Assembly: GCA_015179025.1 (NCBI GenBank)
Contig: WHUX01000015.1
Span: 372,001 to 436,000, forward strand
Reading direction: 5' to 3'
Source: Terfezia claveryi
Taxonomy: Eukaryota; Ascomycota; Pezizomycetes; Pezizales; Pezizaceae
Length of the DNA stretch: 64,000 bases
The translations under genes and the position numbers were made by a program. The first letter of the stretch is position 1, and each line of letters opens with the position of its first letter. Below, piece by piece: positions 43,975 through 55,302 of the stretch. The notes under the pieces were generated by a model. That model saw nothing but the letters and a program-made list of their open reading frames with translations, was not told the origin of the DNA and ran no database searches.

Positions 43975-45901
43975 TAGTAATGTGCAGAGATAAGAGTACC
44001 CTTTAGTAAGGATTCCTGGATGTAAAAAAAACCTGGAAGCTTATTGCCTAATAGTACAGGCCGGGGGGGGGGGGGGGGAAGAGAGGGGTTATAATAAATT
44101 TGTCCTTAATGCTTTCTTTCGCCTTCTTTTTGCGTTGAATCCAGAGCTACTTGGGATAGTGTGGCGTGGGGGCGGTATAGAACGAACGGCCTAGTGGGGC
44201 TTTTTCTGGAAAGGCGGTGCAGGACGGATGTTCCTGGTACCGGCGGCTTTGGCGATGACGGAAGGCAGCGGCCAGGGCGGAAGATAGTGGGACCGAGCTG
44301 CAGAAAAAAGGCGGCAAAGAGGATCAATACGGTGCAGGCAAGCAGGGGGTGTGGCAGGAAAAAAAAAACAAGTGTCTGAATTGAAACGGGTCTACAGATT
44401 AGTACGGTTCAGCGTTGCGGCCCAGCTTCGTCCCAAAACGATGGGCATGGCAGAGGGTTGTTTACGCGTTCAGGGGTGTATGGGGGGGGGTTGGGGGTTG
44501 CCGTTGGCTGGTTGCTTTAGAGAGCCCGACGTAGCAACAACAAAGCAGGCCGGCAGCAACAAGCAGCAACAGGCAGCAACAGGCAGCAACGGGGCAGCAA
44601 CGGGGCAGCAGTGCAGGGACGGGGAAGAATAGGATATATACGCCTACGTACAAAGAAATGTATATGTGTGGGGAGTTAAGGCAACCCTATAAAACAAAAA
44701 AAGATGTATAGATGTATGGATTGATGTATGTTTAAAAATAGGGTGGCGAGAATATATATATGCTGATGCGGCGGGTTGTAGGTTTATGAGCGACGAGCGT
44801 CCTATGGAACGAGGATCGGAAGGGGGGGTTTTAATAGAGTTTTCGTTGGGTTGTGTCGGCTTTGGGTAAGGTTGGCGCCTGTAGTGGAGGGTGTTGTGCC
44901 AACCAGACTAGGTTGGCGCGGCGCGCAGTAAAAATGGTGTGGGGCAACAAAGGCTAAAGTGTGGTGCCGCAAGTGGTAAGATCCTTGGTAGACTTTGTGA
45001 GTTACTGTCGTTGTATGTCAGGTATCGACCGACGCCTTCGGATGTATTAATGTATCGCTTTCCGGTTCGTTCTCTCGTGCGACTGCAAGAGCTGAATGTA
45101 TGTGTGTGGCCCAGAGCAGCCCAGCTGTATAAAGTTTCGTGTGACTTGTGCCTGTGGTGAATCTCCGGCCCAAATATTTGTGCTTCAGCCTGAGACTTGG
45201 TGAAGGAAGGCGGCGGGCTTTTAAAGCACCTCGCTCGCTCGCTGCATCCCAGCTCACAGCCCTCAACCCTGTCGTGCAAGTGGGCTGTCCTCATCCTTCC
45301 CCGCGCTAGGCTGCTTGCATGCGGCCGATCATCTTGGCGCTGCCGGCTGGCTCGTGTGTCACCTAACCCCTAGCGCAATGTGACTAGGTAGCGACGATAC
45401 TTAAGCGTTTAAGCCTCCCCCATGTTGAACCTACTCTGGTCATTCTTGATGATGAAGAAGATTGAGCTTGAGCGACGTCCAGTCTACAACGGCTCCTTGT
45501 TGGTAACACATGCTCGTGCTGGGGCCGCTCGCCGAGCGAATTTCCTCTTATACAACCTCCCTCCTCTGGAGCTATGGATGCCTAAGCTGGAGGTTTGTTG
45601 CAGGCGTAGGACCCGGGTGTGTGCAAGCGTGGAACAAGCGATCCCTGGGCGTCGTCGATGATGGCCATAACTTGATCTAATCTGACGAGAATTTCAACAA
45701 TTCTGGTACTCGTGAGTGTAATGAATCTGTTGGGTTGTTATATATGGGGGGAAGGAGAAGGGGGGGGAAGGTTTGCTGTCGTGTTCTGGTGTTGAGTCCC
45801 AATGACTTTTTAGTTGCGAGAGCTGGGGGAAAGAATAGCGAACGAAATATACAGAGCTGCCGAACGTTCCCGACAACTGGCAGCCCGAATTCTACATCTG
45901 C
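43975..45901. other. Long gene-free interval with low-complexity sequence
   Basis: Almost 2 kb with no recognisable gene. Contains a run of G around 44062-44080, A-runs near 44360 and 44697, a CAGCAACA-type microsatellite at about 44550-44610 and a half copy of the TAGTCTGGTT repeat at 44885-44910. Several short open frames have no family resemblance. Confidence 0.5.
44885..44910 (-). repeat. Single terminus of the TAGTCTGGTT family
   Basis: GTGGAGGGTGTTGTGCC followed by AACCAGACTA shares about 25 bases with the repeat at 20.71-20.74 kb. No opposite arm is seen nearby. Confidence 0.7.
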
Positions 45902-47241
45902 CTAACATTGGAATGCAATTCCCTGCCTCTCCGTGGTGACTATCCCCCCACCAGCAGTGAACCCTGTTCCGTCACTTTCTATAAGCACCAGGCCAGGCCG
46001 AATCCTATCCTTGGCCCCGTTTTTCTTGGAGCTACTCTTCTTATCCGAAAGGTCGATATCACAGACATAGCATCTTTGGGTTTTTGCAGACCTGTCATGA
46101 GGATCATCCTTTGGCATTACGAACTTGTCAACACAAGGTTTGCATATGACATGCCCGCACGGCTTGGCCACTTGTGATTTTGACATAGGTGGTTAGTTAG
46201 TGACAGCAGTTCGGGATCTCGCCAGGTACTTACGCATTGCCCTGGAAGCATTATTAAGTGCCCTTTTGCAACTCGGGCATGATCTCTGAGGCTCCCCATG
46301 TTTATTCTTGTCATCTCTCTCCTCTGTAAACTTAACATCAACCAATGTTTTTAGCGAGAAGTAGTGAATATAATTAGTATCTGAAACCGGGCAGACTGGC
46401 GAGAGCTTCAGATCTTTGCGGGGGGCATCAGCATTTGCCACGGAAGGAGTCAGACTTGGAACCCAGAATGACGGTAATTTTGCTGCCGATGCGGCTTTCT
46501 AAACAGTTCCGATACACATTCAGTAACTCCATTGATAGTGAAAATGTGTCATACTTGGAAGGAAATACCTTCTCCTCCGTGATCTCCGCCTTCTTTTTCT
46601 GCTGCTCTTCTTTGGCTATTCGCTTCAGTTCGTCCTCATCCACCTCAAATTTCCTCTTTTTCGTCTTAGCACCATCTCCCCTATTTTCATCTTCCTTAAC
46701 GACTTCCTCCAGTATCAATTTCCCATTCTCACGGCTAGTGACCTTTGACTGCTCCACATGTGACCCAGATCCTTTCCTACTATTCCGTAACTCCAAGCCC
46801 ATTTGTAATAAATCGAAGTCCCTGATAGCCCTCTGCTTCGCCTCCTCGTCTTCCCTGGCCCTCTCCTCCTCTTCTTCCTTCATCCTATGGTCTAGCTCGG
46901 CCTGCATTCTCTTGATCTCCTTTCGCTGTGTTAAGAGGTTCTCCATGGCGCATTCTCGGCAGAAAATGTGAGCATGGGCCTCACATGCTACAGGATCCCG
47001 GGCCCGTTGCAGGCACAAGTTACATGCATCGAAGGCCTTGAAGTTTTCGCGTCCGAGCCGTGACTTTTGTTTGCCATAATCTCCCTTCAGTAGTGATCGT
47101 TCGTAAGAGCTGTATTGAGCACAGCATTAGCTCTGGCTGTACAAGAACTGATAGATTACACTGCTGGAGCTCGGGAAGCATGGACCGTGACGGGACCTAC
47201 GTGAAGAATGCGAGTGAAGTGTTCCGTTTCGAGTGGCTCAT
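45902..47241 (-). CDS. NOSIP-like RING/U-box protein
   Basis: Fungal relative of nitric-oxide-synthase-interacting protein, a spliceosome-associated U-box E3 ligase in animals; role here inferred. Exon 1 starts at 47239-47241 and encodes MSHSKRNTSLAFF; an intron (about 47194-47110) leads to SYERSLLKGDYGKQKSRLGR. The first zinc/U-box half is CNLCLQRARDPVACEAHAHI and FCRECAMENLL. A long charged coiled coil (about 46930-46560) follows. The intron at about 46569-46500 joins it to AAKLPSFWVPSLTPS, a NOSIP signature. CPSCKRALNN and, after a further intron, VAKPCGHVICKPCVDKF and CYVCD form the second half. The end is GIAFQC. Confidence 0.9.
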
Positions 47242-47992
47242 CGTGGTTCTTGTGTTGCTGATGTAGCTGTCACTGCGGACTCTTGCTGGGACTCAAGCTA
47301 GAGGGGAGTCAACACAGATTCTGGCAGGCAGGGTGAAACCGTGTGTAGTTCGCGATGGTGGATGGGTTGGTTCCTCTACAAACAGACGCAGCTCTATATT
47401 AATTAACACGATGCAGGATGCTATGAGACTATGCAGGATGCTGCAGCAACCTGCGAACCTGCAGCTGCTTATATAACTGGCAAAGTAGACTCGGCTTGTT
47501 TATTATTTCTGCATCGTCGGGACAGTACCTACAGTAAACTCTGTAGTTGTTTATGTCCTTGGAGAGATATCAATATTTATGCCAGATGACATTCCTCCAT
47601 ATTCGATGTACCTAGAAGCCCTCATGTCTGGAATTCAGCAGCTGCCTATATCTCCCCACGTGTGCCCGCTCCAGATTCAGGGAAATGCGATCCTGCCCTT
47701 GCTAAGTGGTATACGAAGTAGCTACCCCACAACCCAAGTTACCCCCTCCTTCTCCGAACCGCTGTTTGTTGCGAGTGAAGTTATTACGGTACCCACCTGT
47801 TGTTCACCGATATCAACACTGCATCCTGCATACACTTGAGCCAACAAAATAAAATAAAAAAACACATCGTCGCGAGTGGCCGCCACGCTCCTCAGCCCGG
47901 CTCACAGCATACACTGAGAAGTCGAAAAGCCCGTTCCAGACCAGCTATTCATTTGCTGCTGCAAGCTGCTGCGCTTGGGTATTAGCATCACC
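47242..47992. promoter_or_regulatory. Divergent region between NOSIP-like and kinesin genes
   Basis: 750 bp between divergent starts. ATGCAGGATGCTATGAGACT-type near-duplicate (47412 and 47431) and no other clear element. Promoter role inferred from position. Confidence 0.4.
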
Positions 47993-50900
47993 ATGGAGTC
48001 CTCATCTCCCCCAAATCGAACGGTAGGTCCACAACAAGCTCTAATCTCTGGTGGACCAAGCAATATACCCCCTTAATCGCCAGCCCCCCTTGAGCCCCCG
48101 TGTGCAGGAGATTCCGTCTGCTTTGCATTCGGAGCTAACGTTGTTTTCTCCGAAAAAAGGACATTCACCCGAACCACGCTCGGTCGTCATCAACAAGCCT
48201 TCCACGTCTCGCCAGTGTCTCGAGGATCCCACTCTCTCCTACACGCTCCTCAACAGCAGGCCATTTGGGCTTGGGCGAATTGACAGAAAACTTCAGGTTC
48301 TCAGGGCCACCACCACCATACGGGGTAGTAACGCAAGCACACGCTGCACTTGGAAACGTCACTCAAATTCCGTTCAATACGAGCAAATTTGCAAACAACG
48401 ATATGGATTCAGTCAAGATGCCCCCTCCAAGCAAAATGATGGCCGCTTCAATGAAGGGTAGGTCGATGTGTTAGTGTCCCTTTCTCACAATAGCAACAAC
48501 TTGGTTTAAGCAGGTGCTAAATAGCAAAACTCGGAAATTTAGCTATAAATAATACAGATACATCAAAGCGAGAAACACTTGCAGAGAGAGCTGGAAGGTC
48601 TAGCGGTATTGCCCTACCAAGCTCAGCAAGGTCCTCCGCTAGTGGAGGCATCACGAAACCTGGAAGCCGGTCTACCTCTATAGCTCCCGGCACAGTAAAC
48701 AGACACAACGCTATCCCGAGACCGAAGTCTTCAATGGAGAGAGTGCGACCTCCGAGCTTCTCTGGCACGAATGGTTCGCTGTTTCGATCCTCACAATCCA
48801 AGCCGAGTAGTGTATCTGGCGGGTCTAGGCCTCCAAGTGCCCAAGAGATACGATCAGTGTCGGCAATAGAAGACGATCCTGACAAAGAAGCTGTGTTAGG
48901 TATTGATGTCCGTTAGTGATATTGAAAGCTCAGATACTGAAGTCCGAGTTTAGGGTGGCAACAGATGCAAAAACGTTTGGCAGAGTTGGAAGAAAAGTTC
49001 CAAAAAGACCAAGAGGAGAAGGAGAAGAATGCCGCAAGCAATGCCGGTGATTCATGGAAGGAAAAGTATGAAGCAGAGAAGATTAAAGGTAAGTGCCACC
49101 ACCCACATTCAGCGCAAAGGCCATCTATTAATTTGTTGGATAGTCATGGAACTAGAGACTGCCAGAGCCGGAATTGAATCACAACTCTCGTTTGCCAAAA
49201 TGGAGCTAGAGCAAACGAAACAGAATCTCATGTCACTGCAACATGTCTTGGAAGAGGAAAGGAGGGACAGAAGAGCGGAGAAAGATGATGCTTCCAGGCG
49301 TTTGGACCGAGATGTTGAGGAAGCGAAAAGGCGAGCCAGAGACGAGGTGGATTCACTTATCAGATCTCACCGTGAAGCCATGGAGTCTGTGGAGCGGAAT
49401 GCCAAGGAGGCCCAAGATTCTGAGATTAGGCGGCTTAAGCAAGACTTGGAGGACGAGAAGGCTGGCCGTCGACGAGAGGTAAGCGAGACACAAACACAAG
49501 CAGCACTCGAAAAGCAGAAGCTGGAGACCAAGATGGATAGCAAGTGGAGGGAGATTCGCCAAATGAAGGAGGAGCTTGAGTCTATTGGAAGAGAACTTGA
49601 GAGGGAGAGATTGATGAACGGTGGTCTCAGGGTAAGGCCATGTGACTGCCTATTTCTCGTATATATATACTAAGGTCCACATAGGATAGCTTGGCTGAGC
49701 ATTCTACAGCAAGTTTGTCAATGGAAACTACAACCCGAGCTATGAAGGCCAGGATGGAGCTTCTGGAGAATGACAGTAAAGAGAAGTTATTCCGCATGCA
49801 GGAGCTCGAAGAAAAGACTAGATTAGCAGAGGAGCAGGTGGTGGTCACCAAGGAGAAACTTCGGGTTGAGGAGAGTCTCCGAAGGAAACTTCACAACCAA
49901 GTTCAAGAGCTCAAGGGTAACATTCGTGTATTCTGTCGTGTCCGCCCACCTCATGAACATGAAATCGACAAGGCCGACATTAAGTTCCCTGATCAAGAGC
50001 AGGACGCTCGAGAGATCGAAATATTGGGCAAAGAAAGGACTGCCACTGGTAATGTCTTAGAGAAGAAACATCCATTCCAATTTGATAGAGTCTTTGGGCC
50101 TACTTGCAAGAACCAGGATGTCTTTGACGAAATCTCTCAATTGGTGCAATCGGCATTGGATGGCTACAATGTGTGTATTTTCTGTTATGGACAAACTGGA
50201 GCAGGTAAAACATTTACGATGTCGTCGAAGGATGGTATGATTCCTCGTGCAGTCGCTCAAATCTACGAAACAGCTACATCACTGAAAGAGAAGGGATGGA
50301 AATACATTATGGAAGGCTCCTTTGTTGAGGTTTACAACGAGAATATCAACGATCTCCTAGGGAGGGCGGACGATCTTGACAAGAAGAAGCACGAGATTCG
50401 TCATGATAAGGAAGCGCAGAAAACCACGGTTACTGGCCTAACATCTGTGCTGCTCGATGCTCCAAACAAGGTTGAAGAGCTTCTCCGCACAGCCGATGGG
50501 AACCGTTCTGTTGCTGCCACCAAGGCCAATGAAAGGAGTAGCAGAAGTCACAGTGTCTTTATGCTCAAGTTGACGGGAGTCAATAGCGTCACTGGAGAAA
50601 GATCGGAGGGTACCTTGAACCTGGTGGATTTGGCAGGTTCCGAAAGAATTAGTCAGTCACAGGTGTCCGGCGACAGATTGAAGGAGACGCAGAGCATCAA
50701 CAAGAGTTTGGCTTGCTTGGGTGATGTTATTCAAGCGTTGGGCAATGGAGAGAAGAATGCGCATATTCCATATAGGAATTCCAAGGTGAGTCAGACTTCG
50801 GCTGATGGAGATGAAGTGAAATCTTTTGGCTAATGAACTTCCCTGGGTACAGCTCACATTTCTCCTTCAATACTCCCTTGGAGGTAACTCGAAAACGCTT

Positions 50901-51096
50901 ATGTTCGTTATGGTTAGCCCGCTTTTGGGCCACATGAACGAGACATTGACAAGTTTGAAATTCGCTACTAAGGTGAGCGAATATTATGATGAGATTTCTT
51001 TTGAAGCCTGGGAGTATCTGGGACTGACGTGTCTTGTTTTAGGTCAATAATACTTCCATTGGTACTGCAAAGAAAGCAGCAACAGTTCGTGGGTAG
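47993..51096 (+). CDS. Kinesin-14 (KAR3/KlpA type), C-terminal minus-end motor
   Basis: Minus-end-directed microtubule motor of the spindle. [10 protein letters not shown] (47993) is followed by an intron whose best branch site is GCTAAC at about 48136 and whose acceptor is an AAG at about 48161, giving [20 protein letters not shown]. The N-terminal tail is Ser/Pro/Arg-rich. A coiled-coil stalk (about 48960-49900) follows, in three exons. The neck [19 protein letters not shown] identifies a C-kinesin. Motor motifs: P-loop [22 protein letters not shown], switch [10 protein letters not shown], switch [10 protein letters not shown] and [14 protein letters not shown]. Introns at about 50787-50851 and 50972-51042 split the end, which reads LKFATK then [17 protein letters not shown] and stops at 51094-51096. 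Confidence 0.94.
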
Positions 51097-52010
51097 AGAG
51101 AATGATTTCATGGATGACATTTGCCTGATAGTGTTTTTTTGTTTATTGGCACGAGGCCGGCGATCTCACTTGATAGATACCATCCCAATACCTAAATCTT
51201 CTTTTGCTCGGTCGGGGATCTGGCGTGCATCATACTATATCATTGCTTTTGCTGGTAGGCGTAGTAGCTAAGGGTCTGCACATGCATGCATGCTGCGGGG
51301 CTAGATGCCTGCTTGCTTTTCTCATCGTTGGTATTCATTGATGGTTGTGTGGGTGTGGGAGGGGCGTTTTTTTTCCTTATGATCATCTCTTGTAATCATC
51401 TCAAGTCTCTCTTTCTTTGTTTTCTTGTTGTGTATATTCTCCGTTTTTTTTTTACTATATCTTTTTGCGCTAGGGAGATAGATCTTTGGTTGAGGTGAAT
51501 GCGGAGACGCGTTTTGGCTTCGATTCGATAAAGAAATAGTGTGAGTATGAGGTGGGGGTACGCTGGTGGATATCCACTGTCTGTATGTGTTTGGATTGTT
51601 TAATCAGTTTGTATATGTGAGGTGAGGTGATGTGACTGTGATGTTGGTTAAAACAGATTCAGATTAACGAATTGAAAATTGTGTTTGCGAACATGGATGT
51701 GGTGATTTGTTGGTTAGTTTGTGAGCATGTTAAGTATACATGACTGTTGTATTGTGTACTTTGAATACCAGAGTCGCGTGTTGAATGGTCTTGGTGTGCC
51801 GGAGACTGTAGATAGTCCCCGAGGCTACAAAGGGCCGAGAAGCTTAGTGGACGTTTGGTTCGATGCTCGCAAACAGACTAACGTTAGCAACATGTTTTAT
51901 GATGGGTCTTTATAGCTCTTCAGGGTAATGGGTTAGGCCGCCCCCTTTTTGTACTCGAAAAGCTGGAAGAAGCAGACAAGAAAGGGTAAAATATTCCGTA
52001 TATACAGTAT

Positions 52011-53135
52011 ATATATATGTTCTGGGCCGCTCGTGGGCATCGGCCGCCCGCGGGCAGCATACCCACTGTGCCGGCCGCGGGCAATTAATATAATTCCTCA
52101 ATTTGGTAAATCTCACAAAAAACACCCTAAGAAGTTATTTTGACCGCCCTATCCACATCATATACCCTTCCTGTTGATTAGTGGGAGACGGCAGACATTG
52201 AACAAGGGAGAATTCCGGAAAAATTACCTCAAGCCCTTCAGATGGTGAAGTACATGCTGGCGATGTTAACAACTCATCACTGCATCTCTGATGATGAATG
52301 GAATAGGGAATTGGATACTGAGTTTACTGCTGCCCTAAAAATCTGCAACCCTATCCAATGGGTATTTGGAAATTAGTTTCTTATCCACGGGGGTTCTTAT
52401 TGACGGGGCCTTATTGCTCAGGCTATATCGACCATCTTATGCTGAATATCGATACGCTATGTGGAATTCAGTGAAATTTGAAGCAATCATAATTATAATA
52501 TCTTTTGTCTACATCTTGTTGCAAGATTTATTTTTATACTAGAAAAATCCAGGCTTTTTTACTTATAGAATCCAGGTCAGGTGCAAAGCGGTACTTTCTT
52601 AATAACAGGTACTGTTTTATATGCAGATTGCTAAGCTACTCCAAGTTCTTGATTTTAAACCAAAACAAAGCAGGTTCTACCTAGAATTATACAACAGGTA
52701 GATGGTATTTTATAGCGTTGTGGGAGATCAAATGGCACAATGCTACAACAAACCTCATACTTTTGCAGTTTGATATTGCTAAACCCGATAACCTTTACCA
52801 ACTACTGACCTTACGGGCTTAGAGTTTGATATTTTAGATACTCTAACCGCTCGGTTCACCAGGATCTATAACTAGTTGTCGCCGATACTTTAAGAATAAT
52901 CTGAAATGCTTAATTTATTAACATACGAAAGTATCAACAGATCATGACTATATTGCTCTAGCTGAACCAAATTGGAATGTTAGAGGGGGGTCTAATCGAC
53001 TGGGAAATTAATGAATCTTTTGCAGTCGCCGGGAAATTATCAATTCTTTTTTCTTCTAGTAAATCAGTACTTTATCAATACACCAAATTGAGTAATTATT
53101 TAAATTGCCCGCGGCCCAGAACATATATATAAAAT
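52011..53135. repeat. 1.1-kb unit bounded by inverted repeats
   Basis: Left end, about 52011-52115, and right end, about 53084-53135, are reverse complements (TATATGTTCTGGGCCGC, then GGGCAATT and CTCAATTTGGT). The left copy carries about 49 extra bases between two GGCCGC copies. The interior has short open stretches (near 52180-52370) with no recognised family. Confidence 0.6.
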
Positions 53136-53145
53136 ATATATCGAC

Positions 53146-54346
53146 CCCAGTACGGAGGCGTGGAACAAAAGTCCTTTCCCCTTTCCTATCTGGGAGTTGC
53201 ATATGCAGGCTTATGCATGTATGGATACTTGGCATATGCATGGGCATTCACGCATATTTACTCTCTTGCAAATGGCCTTCTACCGGCTCAACCCATCAGT
53301 TGTCTTACTTTCTCACTGTCCAACTTCTCAATTTACTAGATATCGCCGAAAACTCAATTGGCCAGATATCCTATTCTCCAACTATGGAATTCATTATACA
53401 TCAGTCCTTCTCCAACCCTCAACCCTTCAACTAACTCTTCCCTACCATCTTAATTCATCAAGTATATCGCCCTTCTCCGCCCTCTTAAATTCCAATCCTC
53501 CGAGCACCTTAATCCCCCGAATACTCCAATCCCCCGAATACCCCAATCCCCTAAATACCCCAATCCTAGGTAGTAGTCCGTAGGCAAACATGTTGCTAAT
53601 AACCGAAATAGGGACCACTCACTTCCCGCACGGCAGCTGAGCAAGCATGGGAGAATGCATGGCATGACCTTGAGCAATGGGGGATTCAGCATCGGATTAA
53701 ACGCATTCCTTACCATATCCAAGAGGTCATCAGACTTGAGGGTGGAAATGAATATTCTGAAGGACATCCTCCTGTGAAAAGAGATAAAGAGTTACTGGAT
53801 TGCAATCCACCATGAGCGGCAGCTCTGCATTCAGGAGACTAACAAGATCCACAAGAATGCATGGTTGCTGTTTCAATGCGCTACTATCGGAAGTATATTG
53901 CACATCTTAGGCCTCTTGTTAGTATTCAGGAAGTTGTCGATCTAGAGGATCTTAATACTAATAAATGGAGGCATATGCTGGAGACTGACCAAATTGTCAG
54001 TGTTAATCCGATCGATATCATGATCTCAGCTAGTCCTAAAGGCCAAAAAAAAGAAGGCCCCCTTCAGAAACGTGGGAGGAAACCAGGGCCAAGGTGTGCT
54101 TCATGCTGCTATCAAGACCCGGTGTGAGTGGGGAGGGGGTGAGGTGGGATGGGTGTGTGAGGTGGGCGAGCAGCGAGGGCATTGGTTACACGTAGATAGC
54201 TGTCGTAGATCGCCAACTTGAATCCGAAGTGACGTGCATATGCCAAGTACATATGCGCGCATATTCTACATATGTATGCATATGCACGATTTTCCCAAAG
54301 AAGAAAGGGGAAATGACTTTTGTTCCGCACCTCCGTATTGAACTGC
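53146..54346. mobile_element. Decayed element with long terminal inverted repeats
   Basis: The left arm, about 53146-53235 (TACGGAGGCGTGGAACAAAA then TTTCCCCTTTC), is repeated in reverse complement at about 54228-54346 (AATACGGAGGTGCGGAACAA), with about 85% match in the best 48 bases. Interior debris at 53610-54125 reads like fungal transposase sequence in broken frames. Class cannot be assigned firmly. Confidence 0.55.
53610..54127 (+). pseudogene. Broken transposase-like frame
   Basis: Readable pieces: WENAWHDLEQWGIQHRIKRI, PYHIQEVIRLEGGNEYSEG and, from 53861, an 88-codon frame with VVDLEDLNTNKWRHMLETDQ and KGQKKEGPLQKRGRKPGPRC. The IRLEGGNEY-type string is, from general recollection, common near the end of fungal DDE transposases. 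Stops separate the pieces. Assignment is tentative. Confidence 0.45.
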
Positions 54347-55302
54347 CTTTTTCCTTAAACCAGATCAACTAAATTGAGCAATTGAATTGGCTCCTAGTTG
54401 TTTTCTGGTAACACAAGCAAAACAACGCATCCATTTCACTTCCCAAGAAAAAAGGAAAAAAAAAAAAAAAAAAAAAAGGGCACAACTAAACCCCTGATCC
54501 CACACAATGGAGATCTTGACTTAATGAGGAACCCGGTGTTTTCCCTTTCCCTTGGTGTGTATTGCTACGTTCATCCATTTTCTGGAACTCTTCAACAATC
54601 TTGCTGCCCAGTGGTGGTGATTCTAGATTCTTTTCTGCCTGGGTACAAAGTGGCTCTATAAATCCGAGAAAGCCCCGCCAGGGTTATGCTATATGCGAGC
54701 ACTGTCTCTCAAAAAATATTTCTATAGCTGCCGGAAACATTGGTAACCTCAACGATGAGGCCTTGACTTAATAGGTAACTGATTAACTTGTATCACTGTT
54801 TGTGTGTGTGTGTTGCTCTTGGGAGGAACCATTAAGCTGTATAGCCAGATCTTTGTACCTTTGTAGAAACCGGGTAATCTTTAATCTAGAATTATGGATT
54901 TTGCTCTCATGGTACTGTATGTATGTATGTATAATTGGGAGTATTCGAAGCTGAATGGGCACGAGAATCCTTTTTCTCCCTTTGTTCCTCCACCGAGGTC
55001 CGCCAATGCCACTCACTCACTCCAAAAAACTCAAAGACCAGAATAAATATAGTTGGATAAACAGTAAAAACGCCAAAAAGCAAAGGAAAACAGGTAGAAC
55101 CATGCATAAAAACGAGCGTGACGTAACGTGACGATAAAGCTACCCAAAAGGCAAAGCAACTTCAGGAAAACAGGAAAAGAGAATGAGGTAGTATTATGCC
55201 CACACAGGACTCTTGCTATGCCCTACGGGTTTGAGTTAACCCGCCCCACATCAACATCTCAGAGCATCACACCATCATCTCCCCTCCCCTTCTACTTCCT
55301 CC

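Larger units (their letters stand above)
51097..55302. other. Gene-poor region with transposon relics
   Basis: About 4.2 kb without an intact gene. T-rich and TA-rich stretches to 52.0 kb, then inverted-repeat units and transposase-like debris listed separately, a run of about 24 A near 54452-54476, and a short (GT)n run near 54799. No functional gene supported. Confidence 0.5.

Noticed and set aside
44351..44632. 93-codon frame with Gln/Ala/Ser-Asn repeats
   Set aside because: Produced by a CAGCAACA microsatellite, not by a conserved protein.
45422..45661. 79-codon plus-strand frame
   Set aside because: No recognisable motif, no splice support; likely chance.
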